The notes: generated by a model not told the origin, from the letters alone. DNA of 64,000 bases from VRUE01 sp963716735 (GCA_963716735.1 OY970321.1:2046001-2110000); one strand, 5' to 3'. Positions 7,641 through 15,850 are shown, counted from the first letter of the stretch. Made by a program: numbers and translations.

Positions 7641-8325
7641 TAAGGGGAAGGCGAAGAAAGGCGAGGAGCCGGCCGCGACGGTCGCAGCCTCGCCGCGCCT
7701 GCCCGCCGGCCGCCACGGCCTGCCGCGCGAGTTCATCGTCCAGAACCAGCGCGAGCGGATCGTCACCGCGCTGGTCGACACCGTCGCCGAGCGCGGCTAC
7801 AACGCCACCACCGTCGCCAACATCACCAAAGCCGCGTCGGTTTCCCGCCGCACCTTCTACGAGCACTTCGCCGACAAGGAAGCCTGCTTCCTCGCTGCCT
7901 ACGAGATGGTCGCCGACCACATCGCGGCCTCGATGCGGGCCGCGGCGGAGGCCTTCGAGGAGTGGCCGCAGAAGGTCCGCGCGGCGCTTGCGACGATGCT
8001 GCGCTTCCTCGCCGGCGAGCCCGAGCTCGCCCGCCTCTGCATGATCGAGCCGGTCGCCGCGGGCGGTGAGATCAGCGCCCGCCACCGCGCCTCGATGCAG
8101 GGCCTCGTGGCGATCCTCAAGGCCGGACGGCCCGAGCACGGCGGCGATCACCCGCTGCCCGAGGCGACCGAGGAGACCTTGGTCGGCGGCATCGTCTCCC
8201 TGGTGGTGCGCGAGATCAGCGCCGGCCGCACCGAGCAGCTGGAGTCGCTGCTCCCCGACCTGGTCGAGCTCACCCTCGCGCCCTACGTCGGCGGCGAAGA
8301 GGCCGAGCGCCTAGCTCGCCAGTAG
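7633..8325 (+). CDS. TetR/AcrR-family transcriptional regulator (5 of 5)
   Basis: 230 residues from the ATG at 7633. A lysine-rich start (MSSKGKAKKGEE) leads to the arm LPAGRHGLPREFIVQNQRER, then the HTH (ATTVANITKAASVSRRTFYEHF) and DKEACFLAAYEMVADH. The C-terminal helical domain contains RFLAGEPELARLCMIE. Closest in the window to the regulator at 5017. The start codon lies in the right end of a 160-bp palindrome, so its leader is highly structured. It is followed directly by the VapBC operon. Target unknown. Confidence 0.87.
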   Translation: MSSKGKAKKGEEPAATVAASPRLPAGRHGLPREFIVQNQRERIVTALVDTVAERGYNATTVANITKAASVSRRTFYEHFADKEACFLAAYEMVADHIAASMRAAAEAFEEWPQKVRAALATMLRFLAGEPELARLCMIEPVAAGGEISARHRASMQGLVAILKAGRPEHGGDHPLPEATEETLVGGIVSLVVREISAGRTEQLESLLPDLVELTLAPYVGGEEAERLARQ

Positions 8326-8346
8326 CAGTATCGGGCTGTGATACTG
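8326..8346 (+). promoter_or_regulatory. candidate VapBC operator (inverted repeat)
   Basis: CAGTATC-GGGCTGT-GATACTG: perfect 7-bp arms with a 7-base spacer, immediately upstream of the antitoxin start. The right arm includes a possible extended -10 (TGTGATACT). VapB antitoxins usually repress their own operon through such repeats. Confidence 0.55.
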
Positions 8347-8353
8347 TGAAACT

Positions 8354-8602
8354 GTGAATCACATGAAAAATATTACGGTCTCGGTTCCGGAGGACGTCTA
8401 CCGGGCGGCCCGCATCCGCGCGGCCGAAGACGGAAGCTCGGTCAGCGCCCTGGTGACGCACTACCTGCGTTCGCTCGAGGAGCGCGAATCCGAGTTCTCG
8501 CGCCTGGAGACCCTGCAGGACCAGGTCCTTGGCGAAATCGGCCGGTTCCGGGGCGCCGACCGGCTCGGTCGGGACGAGCTGCACCGACGTGCGCTTCGCT
8601 GA
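8354..8602 (+). CDS. vapB: VapB-type antitoxin (ribbon-helix-helix)
   Basis: 82 residues from GTG 8354, or 79 from ATG 8363, which gives MKNITVSVPEDVYRAARIRAAEDGSS, a classic ribbon-helix-helix start. The C-terminal part is charged (LEERESEFSRLETLQDQ) and would wrap the toxin. The stop overlaps the toxin start by 14 bases, so the two are translationally coupled. It should bind and neutralise the adjacent PIN-domain RNase and autoregulate through the inverted repeat just upstream. Identification rests on the RHH pattern and on the partner. Confidence 0.85.
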   Translation: MNHMKNITVSVPEDVYRAARIRAAEDGSSVSALVTHYLRSLEERESEFSRLETLQDQVLGEIGRFRGADRLGRDELHRRALR

Positions 8603-9014
8603 CACCAACATCCTGCTCTACGCCGTCTCACGCGATCCGCAAGAGGCTCATAAGGCCGAGCGTGCTCGTGGCATCCTGGCCGAGCGGGACCTGGCCCTCT
8701 CGGTGCAGGTCCTTCAGGAGTTCTACGTCCAAGCGACGCGCGAGAGCCGTCCGGACCCACTCGGGCATGAGCAGACGGTGAAGCTGATCGAGTCGTTTCT
8801 CCGCTTCCCCGTTGCGGATACCACCACCCAGGTCATGCGCGCCGCGCTCGCCACCCGCGACCGCTTCCGGATCTCCTACTGGGACGCCGCGATCCTCGAG
8901 GCGGCTCGTACCTTGGGTTGCGACGTCGTCCTCTCGGAGGATCTGAGCGACGGCCAGGATTACGGTGGTGTACAGGTCTTGAACCCGTTCAGCCGGTCAG
9001 GCGTCCGCCAGTAG
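8589..9014 (+). CDS. vapC: VapC-type PIN-domain ribonuclease toxin
   Basis: 141 residues from the GTG at 8589 (VRFADTNILLYA). The PIN-domain acidic residues are visible: Asp in FADTNILLY, Glu in LQEFYVQ, Asp in SYWDAAILEAA and Asp in LSEDLSDGQDYGGV. Length is usual for VapC. It overlaps the antitoxin gene upstream and, at its 3' end, the convergent Fic gene by 18 bases. It is expected to cleave tRNA or rRNA when freed from VapB. Confidence 0.88.
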   Translation: MRFADTNILLYAVSRDPQEAHKAERARGILAERDLALSVQVLQEFYVQATRESRPDPLGHEQTVKLIESFLRFPVADTTTQVMRAALATRDRFRISYWDAAILEAARTLGCDVVLSEDLSDGQDYGGVQVLNPFSRSGVRQ

Positions 9015-10085
9015 CGAGCGCAACCGCTCGGTCGCCCAGTACCTCGTGCCCGGCCCGCGGCCGCGCTGCTCGACGAGTCCGCTGTCGAGTAGGCGGCGCA
9101 GGTCGGCACTTACGGTCGCCGTCGATACGCCTGCCTCCTCGCCGTAGCGGGCACGGTCGGCACCGCCGATCAGGCTCTGCTCGAGTGCGATCACGAAGCG
9201 GTCGGGCCAGCCACGATCGTCGACCTCCCGTTCGAGGCGCTCCCATCTCACTCCCGCCTCGCGAATTTGATCGAGCCGGCGCTTTGCCTGTGAGATATGG
9301 GCCTCGACGCAGAACCGGACCCAATCGGATGCATCGCGATCCGGCTGGTAGCTGCCGCCCTGCGCATCGCGCAGCGCCGCGTAGTAGGCGGGCGTGTTCT
9401 TGCCCAGGTATTCCTCGATCGAGGAGAACTCCGGCGAGACCATTCCCTCGCGGGCGAGGACGAGCGATTGGGCTATTCGCGCGACGCGCCCGTTGCCGTC
9501 GCGGAAGGGATGGACCGAGACCACGTTGAGATGCGCCATTGCGGCGCGGACGACGATGTCGGCGCCGCCTTCGTCCGCCTCCAGCCAGTCGACGATCTCC
9601 GCCATCAACTTCGCGACGTCCTCTCCGTCCGGGCCCCGGTAGTCGGTTCCACCATCGGGACCGGTCACCGATATCGGGCCCGTCCGCCAGAGCCCAGGGG
9701 ACTTGTCCCGCTGGAAGTGGCAGGCGTCGAAATGCAGGTCGAGGATGACCCGGTCGGTCCAGCGGAACCGCGGGTCCCGGGCCATCGCCCCGACGTGGTC
9801 CATCGCGCGGGCGTAGCAGGCAACCGCGAGGCGGCTTTCGTCTTCGCCGCCACCGGGCACCTCTCCACCCAGCAAGGCGATCGCTTCAGCGGGGCTGACG
9901 CTGTAACCCTCGATCGAGGTAGAGCCCTCGATCGAGCTCGCCGCTACCACGCGCCTCAGCGCCCCCATCCATGGGGTCGCCCGCCCGAGCTCGCCGCCCA
10001 GCTCGTGGCGCAGGCGGTCCAGCTCGGCGAGTTTGGCGCGGAGGTCCTTCGCGATGGGCGGCGTCGCAAATATCATGGCCAGCAT
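8997..10085 (-). CDS. Fic/DOC-family protein (probable AMP-transferase) with C-terminal winged helix
   Basis: 362 residues, or 359 from the second ATG at 10076. The catalytic motif HPFRDGNGRVAR is complete. Near the N-terminus, STSIEG fits the inhibitory helix motif (S/T)xxxE(G/N) of self-inhibited Fic enzymes, whose Glu blocks ATP until it is displaced. The last 80 residues look like a winged helix (RARYGEEAGVSTATVSADLRRLLDSGLVEQ), so the protein may regulate itself through the palindrome just upstream. Target protein unknown. The 3' end overlaps vapC. Confidence 0.88.
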   Translation of the reverse strand: MLAMIFATPPIAKDLRAKLAELDRLRHELGGELGRATPWMGALRRVVAASSIEGSTSIEGYSVSPAEAIALLGGEVPGGGEDESRLAVACYARAMDHVGAMARDPRFRWTDRVILDLHFDACHFQRDKSPGLWRTGPISVTGPDGGTDYRGPDGEDVAKLMAEIVDWLEADEGGADIVVRAAMAHLNVVSVHPFRDGNGRVARIAQSLVLAREGMVSPEFSSIEEYLGKNTPAYYAALRDAQGGSYQPDRDASDWVRFCVEAHISQAKRRLDQIREAGVRWERLEREVDDRGWPDRFVIALEQSLIGGADRARYGEEAGVSTATVSADLRRLLDSGLVEQRGRGPGTRYWATERLRSLLADA

Positions 10086-10093
10086 CTTACATG

Positions 10094-10115
10094 ACTAGCA
10101 AACTAATATGCTAGT
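10094..10115 (-). promoter_or_regulatory. candidate operator upstream of the Fic gene
   Basis: ACTAGCA-AACTAATA-TGCTAGT: perfect 7-bp inverted arms with an AT-rich spacer, 9 bases upstream of the Fic start. A minus-strand -10-like TATTAG (10108-10103) falls in the spacer, so a bound repressor would block the promoter. The Fic protein's own C-terminal winged helix is the natural candidate ligand. Confidence 0.5.
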
Positions 10116-10134
10116 ACGCTAATTATCTGACCCT

Positions 10135-10983
10135 TTACGGCACGGCCGTCGCCTCGGCCTCCACCTTGCCGCCGCCGCGCGCGGCGGCGGCGCCGCCTTC
10201 TTCGCGGGTGAGGCGGTGGGCGAGGTAGACCGGGACGATCGAGATCAGGACGACTATCACCGCGACCGCGTTGACGATCGGCAACTGGTTGGGGCGGAAG
10301 AGGTTGCGGAAGATCCAGATCGGCAGGGTTTCCTCGCTGGCGCCCAGCGTGAACGTGGTGACGATGATCTCGTCGAAGGAGAGGGCAAAGGCGAGTAGAG
10401 CGCCCGCGGCCAGGGCGGTTTTGAGGCTGGGCAGCGTTACGAATCGGAAGGTCTGCCAGGTGTGGGCGCCGAGGTCGGCCGAGGCTTCCTCGAACGAGCT
10501 CGAGACGCGGCGCAATCGCGCGACGACGTTGTTGTAGACGACGACGATGCAGAAGGTGGCGTGGCCGACGATCACGGTGAAGAGGCCGAGGTCGATGCCG
10601 AACACCTGGGTGAAGGTGTTGCTCAGGGCGACGCCGGTGACGATCCCAGGCAGGGCGATCGGCAGCACCACGAGGAAAGAGATCGTCTCCCGGCCGAAGA
10701 AGCGATAGCGACCCACCGCCAGCGAGGCAAGCGTGCCAAGCACGATCGCGATCGCGGTTGCCGCCAGGCCGGCTTTCAGAGAGGTGAGGAACGCGTCGCG
10801 GGCGAACTCGTCGTCGATCGCCTTCGGGAACCAGTCGAGGGTGAGGCCGGGTGGTGGCCACTCGAGGATGTTGCTCGAGTTGAAGGCGTAGATCGCGACC
10901 ACGATCAGCGGGATGTAGATGAAGGCGAGGCCGACGCCGACCGCGAGGCGAAGGAGCAGGGCGGATCGTCTCGAGAGCCTCAT
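10135..10983 (-). CDS. potC: polyamine-type ABC transporter permease PotC
   Basis: 282 residues with six predicted membrane segments. It has the permease EAA loop (EEASADLGAHTWQTFRFVTLP), which docks on the ATPase. Family traits include the N-terminal FIYIPLIVVAIYAFN and PIALPGIVTGVALSNTF. It pairs with PotB to form the membrane channel for spermidine or putrescine (or a related cation; the substrate is not provable from sequence). Last gene of the potA-D-B-C operon, 9 bases after potB. The tail is Ala/Gly-rich and not conserved. Confidence 0.9.
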   Translation of the reverse strand: MRLSRRSALLLRLAVGVGLAFIYIPLIVVAIYAFNSSNILEWPPPGLTLDWFPKAIDDEFARDAFLTSLKAGLAATAIAIVLGTLASLAVGRYRFFGRETISFLVVLPIALPGIVTGVALSNTFTQVFGIDLGLFTVIVGHATFCIVVVYNNVVARLRRVSSSFEEASADLGAHTWQTFRFVTLPSLKTALAAGALLAFALSFDEIIVTTFTLGASEETLPIWIFRNLFRPNQLPIVNAVAVIVVLISIVPVYLAHRLTREEGGAAAARGGGKVEAEATAVP

Positions 10984-10992
10984 CCGATTCCC

Positions 10993-11880
10993 CTAAATGT
11001 GCTCGAAGGCGCCCAGGCGGCGGGCGACCAGCAGGTAGGCGATCATCACGACGATCGGGACCAGCGCCAGAGCGGATGCGAATGGCAGGTTGTTGGTGAT
11101 GTTGTTGAAGATGACGTTGCCGATGAACTGGTTGTTGGAGACGAGACGCGGCGTGATGTAGTCGCCCAGGGTCAGCGCGAAGGTGAAGATCGAGCCGGCG
11201 ACCACGGCGGGAAAAGCGAGCGGCAGGATCACCCGCCGGAAGGTGGTGAACGGGGAGGCGCCGAGATCCTCCGAGGCGCTGATCAGCGAATTCGGGATCC
11301 GCTCGAGCCCGGCGTAGATCGGCAGCACCATGTAGGGGAGCCAGAGGTAGCTCATGACCAGCCAGACCGCGGTGTTGCCGAATCCCGGCCCGTGCAGGCC
11401 GAACGGCGCCAGCGCCCAGTTGATCACGCCGTCCTCCTGGAGCATCGTCCGCCACGAGTAGACCTTGACCACGTAGCTCGACCAGAGTGGCAGCAGCACG
11501 GCGACGACGAGGATCGCCTTGCCGCGACGGCTCGCCAGCTTCGCCATGTAGAAGGCGATCGGGAAGGCGAGGACCGCGTCGGTAAGGGTGACGAGGGCGG
11601 CGATCAGGATCGTCCGCCCGACGATGTCGCGGTAGACCGGTTCGTCGACGAGGGTTTCGAAGTTTTCGAGGCCGAAGCCGCGGATGACTTCGCCGCTGAG
11701 TGGGTCGACCGACCAGAAGCCGGCGATCAGCAGGACCGCGAGCGAGCCCAGGTAACCGACGACCAGCCAGCCGACAGGTCCGGCCAGCAGCGCACCGACC
11801 TGGAGGCGGCGGCGGCCGTGGAAGAAGTCGGCGAGCCGATGGCCCACCGACCTCCTCTCCACGACCGCCTCAGTCGCCAT
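10993..11880 (-). CDS. potB: polyamine-type ABC transporter permease PotB
   Basis: 295 residues with multiple membrane segments and the EAA loop SEDLGASPFTTFRRVILP. An N-terminal cytoplasmic stretch of about 30 residues leads into WLVVGYLGSLAVLLIAGFW. The conserved periplasmic start of the family (GFWSVDPLSGEVIRGFGLENF) is present. Located 17 bases after potD and 9 before potC. It forms the heterodimeric channel with PotC. Confidence 0.9.
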   Translation of the reverse strand: MATEAVVERRSVGHRLADFFHGRRRLQVGALLAGPVGWLVVGYLGSLAVLLIAGFWSVDPLSGEVIRGFGLENFETLVDEPVYRDIVGRTILIAALVTLTDAVLAFPIAFYMAKLASRRGKAILVVAVLLPLWSSYVVKVYSWRTMLQEDGVINWALAPFGLHGPGFGNTAVWLVMSYLWLPYMVLPIYAGLERIPNSLISASEDLGASPFTTFRRVILPLAFPAVVAGSIFTFALTLGDYITPRLVSNNQFIGNVIFNNITNNLPFASALALVPIVVMIAYLLVARRLGAFEHI

Positions 11881-11897
11881 CGGTCAGAGGCCTGCGC

Positions 11898-13085
11898 TCA
11901 GCCCTTGATCGAGGTCCAGGCCTGGACCCAGTCGTTGTAGTCCTTGCAGTCGCTGGACCCATTGCCGCAATCCGCGAGTGGGGTTTCCCAGAAGTAGACG
12001 CGTTTCCAGAAGGCCGCGTCTTCGGCGTGGTATTTGTCGCAGAACCCTTTCTCCGCGGTCTGTTCGCAGGCCAGGCTCTGCGCCGGCGCCTCTCCGAAGT
12101 ATTCCGCCACTTCGGCGTTCACTTTCGGTTCGACGATCCAGTCCATCCACATGTACATGCAGTTGGGATGTTTGGCCTGGTTGCTGATCATCCAGGTATC
12201 CGACCAACCCGTGGCGCCCTCGGAGGGGAGGAATCCCTGGCTCGCCGGACTCGCCGCGACCGGTTTGCCTTCGCCCGTCAGTTCGAAGTACTGGTACTGC
12301 CAGGTGGTGCCGACCTGAACGTCGCCGCCGGCAAAGGCAGAGATCTGCTTGGCGGCTTCCGACCAGTATTCGCCGACGTTGGGACGCTGTTCTTTGAGCA
12401 GGTCCACTGCCGCTTCGAACTGCTCTTCATTCAGCTCGTAGGGATTCTCGATCCCCAAGTCGGGCTGGTGCGCCTTGAGGTAGACGGCCGCGTCGGCGAT
12501 GTAGATCGGGTCGTCGTAGGCGCTGATTTTGCCCTTGTATTTGGCGGCTTTTTCAGGATCGAGGATGACGTCCCAGGAAGTCGGCGCCGGTTTGACGTCG
12601 TCCGTATTCCACATCAGCAGGTTCGCGCCACGGCCATGCGGGATGCCGTAGTGGGTGCCGTCGAAGGTGTTGTAGGGCTGATCCTTGAGTTCGTTGAAGA
12701 TCGTCTCGTAGTTGGGGACGAGGCCGACGTTGACTGCGGCGACGTCGCCGCCGTCGACCAGCCGCGCCGAGGCGTTGCCCGACGCCGAGACGCCGTCGTA
12801 CTGGCCGGTGCGCATCAACTGGACCATTTCGTCAGAGGTGCCGGCGATTTTGTTGCTGACTTTGCAGCCGGTCTTCTGTTCGAACGGTTTGGTCCATTCG
12901 GGTTCGACGTAGCCGGCCCAGGAGATCAGGCTGAGTGAGCCCTCTCCCTTGCCGACCTTGGTCAACTCCTCGCCGTTCGAGCTGTCGTCGCTGCTGCCGC
13001 AGCCGGCCAGCACCAGCATGAAAGCAAGCAGGCCTGCAATCACGATCCATGCCGTGCGTGCCGGATGTGCGTCCTGAGTCCTCAC
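11898..13085 (-). CDS. potD: polyamine-type ABC transporter substrate-binding lipoprotein PotD
   Basis: 395 residues from the GTG at 13085. A signal peptide ends in the lipobox LVLAGC, so it should be a membrane-anchored lipoprotein. The mature part has the PotD/PotF start (LSLISWAGYVEPEWTKPFEQ) and the ligand-cleft pattern DGVSASGNASARL. Six Cys in the C-terminal third (for example MYM near CMYMWMDW, CEQTAEKGFC, CGNGSSDC) suggest disulfides, more than is usual. The start overlaps the potA stop by 4 bases. Confidence 0.9.
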   Translation of the reverse strand: MRTQDAHPARTAWIVIAGLLAFMLVLAGCGSSDDSSNGEELTKVGKGEGSLSLISWAGYVEPEWTKPFEQKTGCKVSNKIAGTSDEMVQLMRTGQYDGVSASGNASARLVDGGDVAAVNVGLVPNYETIFNELKDQPYNTFDGTHYGIPHGRGANLLMWNTDDVKPAPTSWDVILDPEKAAKYKGKISAYDDPIYIADAAVYLKAHQPDLGIENPYELNEEQFEAAVDLLKEQRPNVGEYWSEAAKQISAFAGGDVQVGTTWQYQYFELTGEGKPVAASPASQGFLPSEGATGWSDTWMISNQAKHPNCMYMWMDWIVEPKVNAEVAEYFGEAPAQSLACEQTAEKGFCDKYHAEDAAFWKRVYFWETPLADCGNGSSDCKDYNDWVQAWTSIKG

Positions 13086-14089
13086 GATGAATCCTCCTCT
13101 GTTTTCGCTTTCCCACGGACCGCGACCGTGTGCTCCGGACGCCAGCCCACCAGCACCTCTCGCCCCTGCTCGGCGGCCGCGTCGACGGACGCGCCCTCCA
13201 CGTTCTGCCGTACGAGTTGAAGCTCTCCGCCACCGTCGAGGGCGACCGTGTAGCGGGTCACCATCCCGGCGTAGGCGACCTCGGCGATCCGGCCACGCTC
13301 CGTCCGCAGCCCATTCGGCGTGGTCGCCGGGTCGAGCAGCTGAATCTTCTCCGGCCTGATCGTGAAGCGCGAGCCATCGCGCTCGAGCAGGTTGGAGACG
13401 CCGACGAAACCGGCGACGAACTCCGTCGACGGCTTCTCGTAGAGCTCGACCGGCGCGCTGACCTGCTCGATCCGGCCCTCGTTGAAGACGGCGATCCGGT
13501 TACTCATCGTCAGCGCCTCGTCCTGGTCGTGGGTGACGTAGACGAAGGTGATGCCGACCTCGCTCTGGATCGTCTTCAGCTCGCTCTGCATCTGCTCGCG
13601 CAGCTTCAGGTCGAGCGCTCCCAGCGGCTCGTCGAGCAACAGCACCCGCGGCCGGTTGACGATCGCCCGGGCCAGGGCGACGCGTTGGCGCTGCCCGCCC
13701 GAGAGCTCACCCGGCTTGCGCTCGCCGTAGGCGGGCAGGCGGACCATCTCCAGCGCCTCGTCGCGCCTCTGCGCCCGCTCGGACTTGGCGACGCCGGCGA
13801 CCCGCAGACCGTAGGCGACGTTCTCGCCGACGGTCATGTGGGGAAACAGCGCGTAGTCCTGAAAGACCGTGTTTACCGCTCGGTCGTACGGAGGCACCCC
13901 GGTCATGTCCTGCCCGGCCAACTCGATCGTGCCGCCGCTGGGATCCTCGAACCCGGCGATCATCCGCAGCGTCGTCGTCTTGCCCGAGCCGGAGGGCCCG
14001 AGCAAGGTGAAGAACTCACCCGCCTCGATCTCGAGGTCGATGCCCGCAACCGCCTGTACCTCGCCGTATCGCTTGGTGAGGCTGATCAG
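13082..14089 (-). CDS. potA: polyamine-type ABC transporter ATPase PotA, start codon unclear
   Basis: Walker A (LGPSGSGKTT), signature LSGGQRQRVALARA, Walker B (VLLLDEPLGALD) and the H-loop (YVTHDQDEAL) are present, followed by the regulatory C-terminal TOBE-like domain. The expected N-terminus (IRLISLTKRYGEVQAVAGIDLEI) is encoded upstream of the first ATG/GTG/TTG, which is the TTG at 14005 inside the Walker A strand. The frame is open back to a TAA at 14125, with only a CTG at 14089 as a near-cognate start. The ATG at 14119 is one base out of frame. Either a non-standard start or a single-base deletion is likely. Confidence 0.85.
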   Translation of the reverse strand: MISLTKRYGEVQAVAGIDLEIEAGEFFTLLGPSGSGKTTTLRMIAGFEDPSGGTIELAGQDMTGVPPYDRAVNTVFQDYALFPHMTVGENVAYGLRVAGVAKSERAQRRDEALEMVRLPAYGERKPGELSGGQRQRVALARAIVNRPRVLLLDEPLGALDLKLREQMQSELKTIQSEVGITFVYVTHDQDEALTMSNRIAVFNEGRIEQVSAPVELYEKPSTEFVAGFVGVSNLLERDGSRFTIRPEKIQLLDPATTPNGLRTERGRIAEVAYAGMVTRYTVALDGGGELQLVRQNVEGASVDAAAEQGREVLVGWRPEHTVAVRGKAKTEEDSS

Positions 14090-14154
14090 GCGGATGTCAG
14101 GTGGAGTAGCTACACCATGACGTTATCCGAGTAGTTCAGGAGGTCAAGGACAAA

Positions 14155-14182
14155 GCCGCCCCGGCCAGTTGGCCGGAGCGGC
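14155..14182 (-). terminator. Rho-independent terminator after the NlpC/P60-like gene
   Basis: GCCGCCCCGGCCA and TGGCCGGAGCGGC form a 13-bp stem (one mismatch) with a 2-base loop. On the minus strand it is followed by TTTGTCCTT. It lies 27 bases beyond the stop of the gene at 14210 and separates it from potA. Confidence 0.75.
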
Positions 14183-14209
14183 GTACGGGACACCCCTGCC
14201 CCGAAATTC

Positions 14210-14767
14210 TCAGAAGCCGGCTGGGTGGCGGGCGGCGAAGCCGACGTTGTCGCGCAGGTCCTCGTGCCAGCGCGGGCCGGTGCCGGTGCCAGAGTCGCCG
14301 GAGGTATCCCAGCGGTAGCCGGCGATCACCGCGTAGGCGTGGCCGGGGTTCGCGTAGATGGTGATCCAGCGGCCTTCGCCGTCCAGGCCCCAGTTCTCCA
14401 TCGGGCCGGAGGGAAGCGGGCTTTCGAGGAATTTCCCGCCGTGCAGGGCATAGCTGACAGAGCCCGAGCAGTCATAGCCCCGGTCCCACCAGCGGCCGTG
14501 GCCGCCGCCCCAGACGTAAGGCTTGGTGCGGATCCGGTTCGCGGCTGCGATCACGGCCTTTACCCGGGGGGGCGCCGATGCGGGCGGAATCAGCATCCCG
14601 TTGCTTAGAAGCCTTGCCTTCGGGGTAGGAGTGCAGATATCGACTTCGGCGGGAGTCAAGCCACCGCCACCACAGTTGGCGCTGGCGCCTGAAGGTGCAG
14701 AGGCAAGGATGGCCAGCGCCGCAATTGCGACTAACCCCGCCTTGAGCTTTGAGCTGTTCTTAGGCAA
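14210..14767 (-). CDS. secreted NlpC/P60-like cell-wall hydrolase under a c-di-AMP riboswitch
   Basis: 185 residues from the TTG at 14767, which follows GAAGGAGA by 5 bases. A signal peptide (KLKAGLVAIAALAILASAPSGASA) gives an exported protein. Catalytic Cys is expected in YDCSGSVSYAL and His in NPGHAYAVI, as in NlpC/P60-type endopeptidases; the segment PYVWGGGHGRWWDRG matches the YxWGG lead of the family. It probably cuts peptidoglycan stem peptides. The upstream ydaO-type riboswitch fits the known link between c-di-AMP and cell-wall hydrolases in actinobacteria. Confidence 0.8.
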   Translation of the reverse strand: MPKNSSKLKAGLVAIAALAILASAPSGASANCGGGGLTPAEVDICTPTPKARLLSNGMLIPPASAPPRVKAVIAAANRIRTKPYVWGGGHGRWWDRGYDCSGSVSYALHGGKFLESPLPSGPMENWGLDGEGRWITIYANPGHAYAVIAGYRWDTSGDSGTGTGPRWHEDLRDNVGFAARHPAGF

Positions 14768-14772
14768 ACCGA

Positions 14773-14915
14773 TCTCCTTCGTCGGCCTACGGGGTTAGCT
14801 GTCGGGCTGGCGCTGATAGGAGCCTGCGCCCCCGCCCTATGTCGGGCGGGTTAGCCCCGAAAACGTGGTTCCCCCGCTCCCGCGTCGCCAGGTGGCTTGC
14901 GGGACTCGGCGTTTC
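14773..14915 (-). ncRNA. ydaO/yuaA cyclic di-AMP riboswitch
   Basis: On the minus strand the conserved blocks appear in order: GAGCGGGGGAACCA, TTTTCGGGGCTAACCCGC, a variable GC stem, CCCGACAGCTAACCCCGTAG and GGCCGACGAAGGAGA. This order and wording match the ydaO-yuaA aptamer. The final block GAAGGAGA (14780-14773) is also the ribosome-binding site of the hydrolase gene, so ligand binding could hide it directly. There is no separate terminator between aptamer and gene. Boundaries are approximate. Confidence 0.85.
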
Positions 14916-15046
14916 GGTTGTTCGGAACGGCGGGCAGTGTAGCCGATTGGCCCGACGCTTGCTCATAGAAAACAAACATTTTGTGGCCCTTCGCACTTGC
15001 ATCCCGAATTCCTCTCGGCAGACCGGCTGGTAGCTTGCGTCTCGGG

Positions 15047-15850
15047 ATGGAACTTTCAGGCCGCTCAACGCTGCTCACCGGTGCCACCGGCGGCCTCGGC
15101 CGGGCGATCGCAGCCGCGATGGCGGCGAAGGGCGTAAAGCTGATCCTCAGTGGCCGCAACGGCGAGGCCCTCGACGCGCTCGCCTCCGAGCTGCCGGGGG
15201 AGGGGCATCGCACGATCGTCGCCGACCTGGCCGAGCCCGGCGCCGCCGAGCGGCTCGCCGAGGAAGCCGGCGACGTCGACATCCTCGTGGCCAACGCGGG
15301 CCTTCCCGGGTCCGGCCGGCTGACCGAGTTTCCGCCCGAGCAGCTGACGCGGCGCCTGCGGGTCAACCTCGAGGCCCCGATGTTGATGGCGCGCACCCTC
15401 TGCCCGGCGATGCTCGAGCGAGGCTCGGGACACCTCGTTTTCATCTCCTCGCTCTCCGGCAAGGTTGCCAGTCCGCTTAGCTCGGTCTACTGCGCGACCA
15501 AGTTCGGCCTGCGCGGCTTTGCCTTCGGCTTGCGAGCCGACCTCGCTCCGCGGGGGGTAGGCGTGTCCGTCGTCTCGCCGGGCTTTATCCGTGACGCGGG
15601 GATTTTTGCCGACTCCGGCGCGAAGCTGGCACCTGGGATGGGCACCGCCTCTCCAGCGCAGGTCGGCGCCGGCGTCGTCAAGGCGATCGAGCGCGACAAG
15701 GTCGAGGTGGTGGTGGCGCCACCCCAGGTGCGCGTGATGTCCCACTTTGCCCTTGCGGCGCCTTCGATCGGCATTCGCGCGCAGAGCGGCGCCACCGGCC
15801 AGAGAGCAGCGAAGGCAGTAGCCGACGGGCAGCCGCCTGACAAGCCCTGA
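15047..15850 (+). CDS. short-chain dehydrogenase/reductase
   Basis: 267 residues from the ATG at 15047. Classical SDR: cofactor motif TGATGGLG near residue 11, NAG in LVANAGLPG, catalytic Ser in FISSLSGKV and YCATK (YxxxK). Arg in LSGRNGEAL, just after the second strand, suggests NADP(H). Substrate cannot be told; relatives act on many alcohols and ketones. It stands alone between the riboswitch-hydrolase unit and aconitase and is followed by a strong terminator. Confidence 0.88.
   Translation: MELSGRSTLLTGATGGLGRAIAAAMAAKGVKLILSGRNGEALDALASELPGEGHRTIVADLAEPGAAERLAEEAGDVDILVANAGLPGSGRLTEFPPEQLTRRLRVNLEAPMLMARTLCPAMLERGSGHLVFISSLSGKVASPLSSVYCATKFGLRGFAFGLRADLAPRGVGVSVVSPGFIRDAGIFADSGAKLAPGMGTASPAQVGAGVVKAIERDKVEVVVAPPQVRVMSHFALAAPSIGIRAQSGATGQRAAKAVADGQPPDKP

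Noticed and set aside
2485..10085. Accessory region as a single defence island or prophage
   Set aside because: No integrase, phage or restriction genes and no attachment repeats; better described as scattered regulators and toxin-antitoxin modules.
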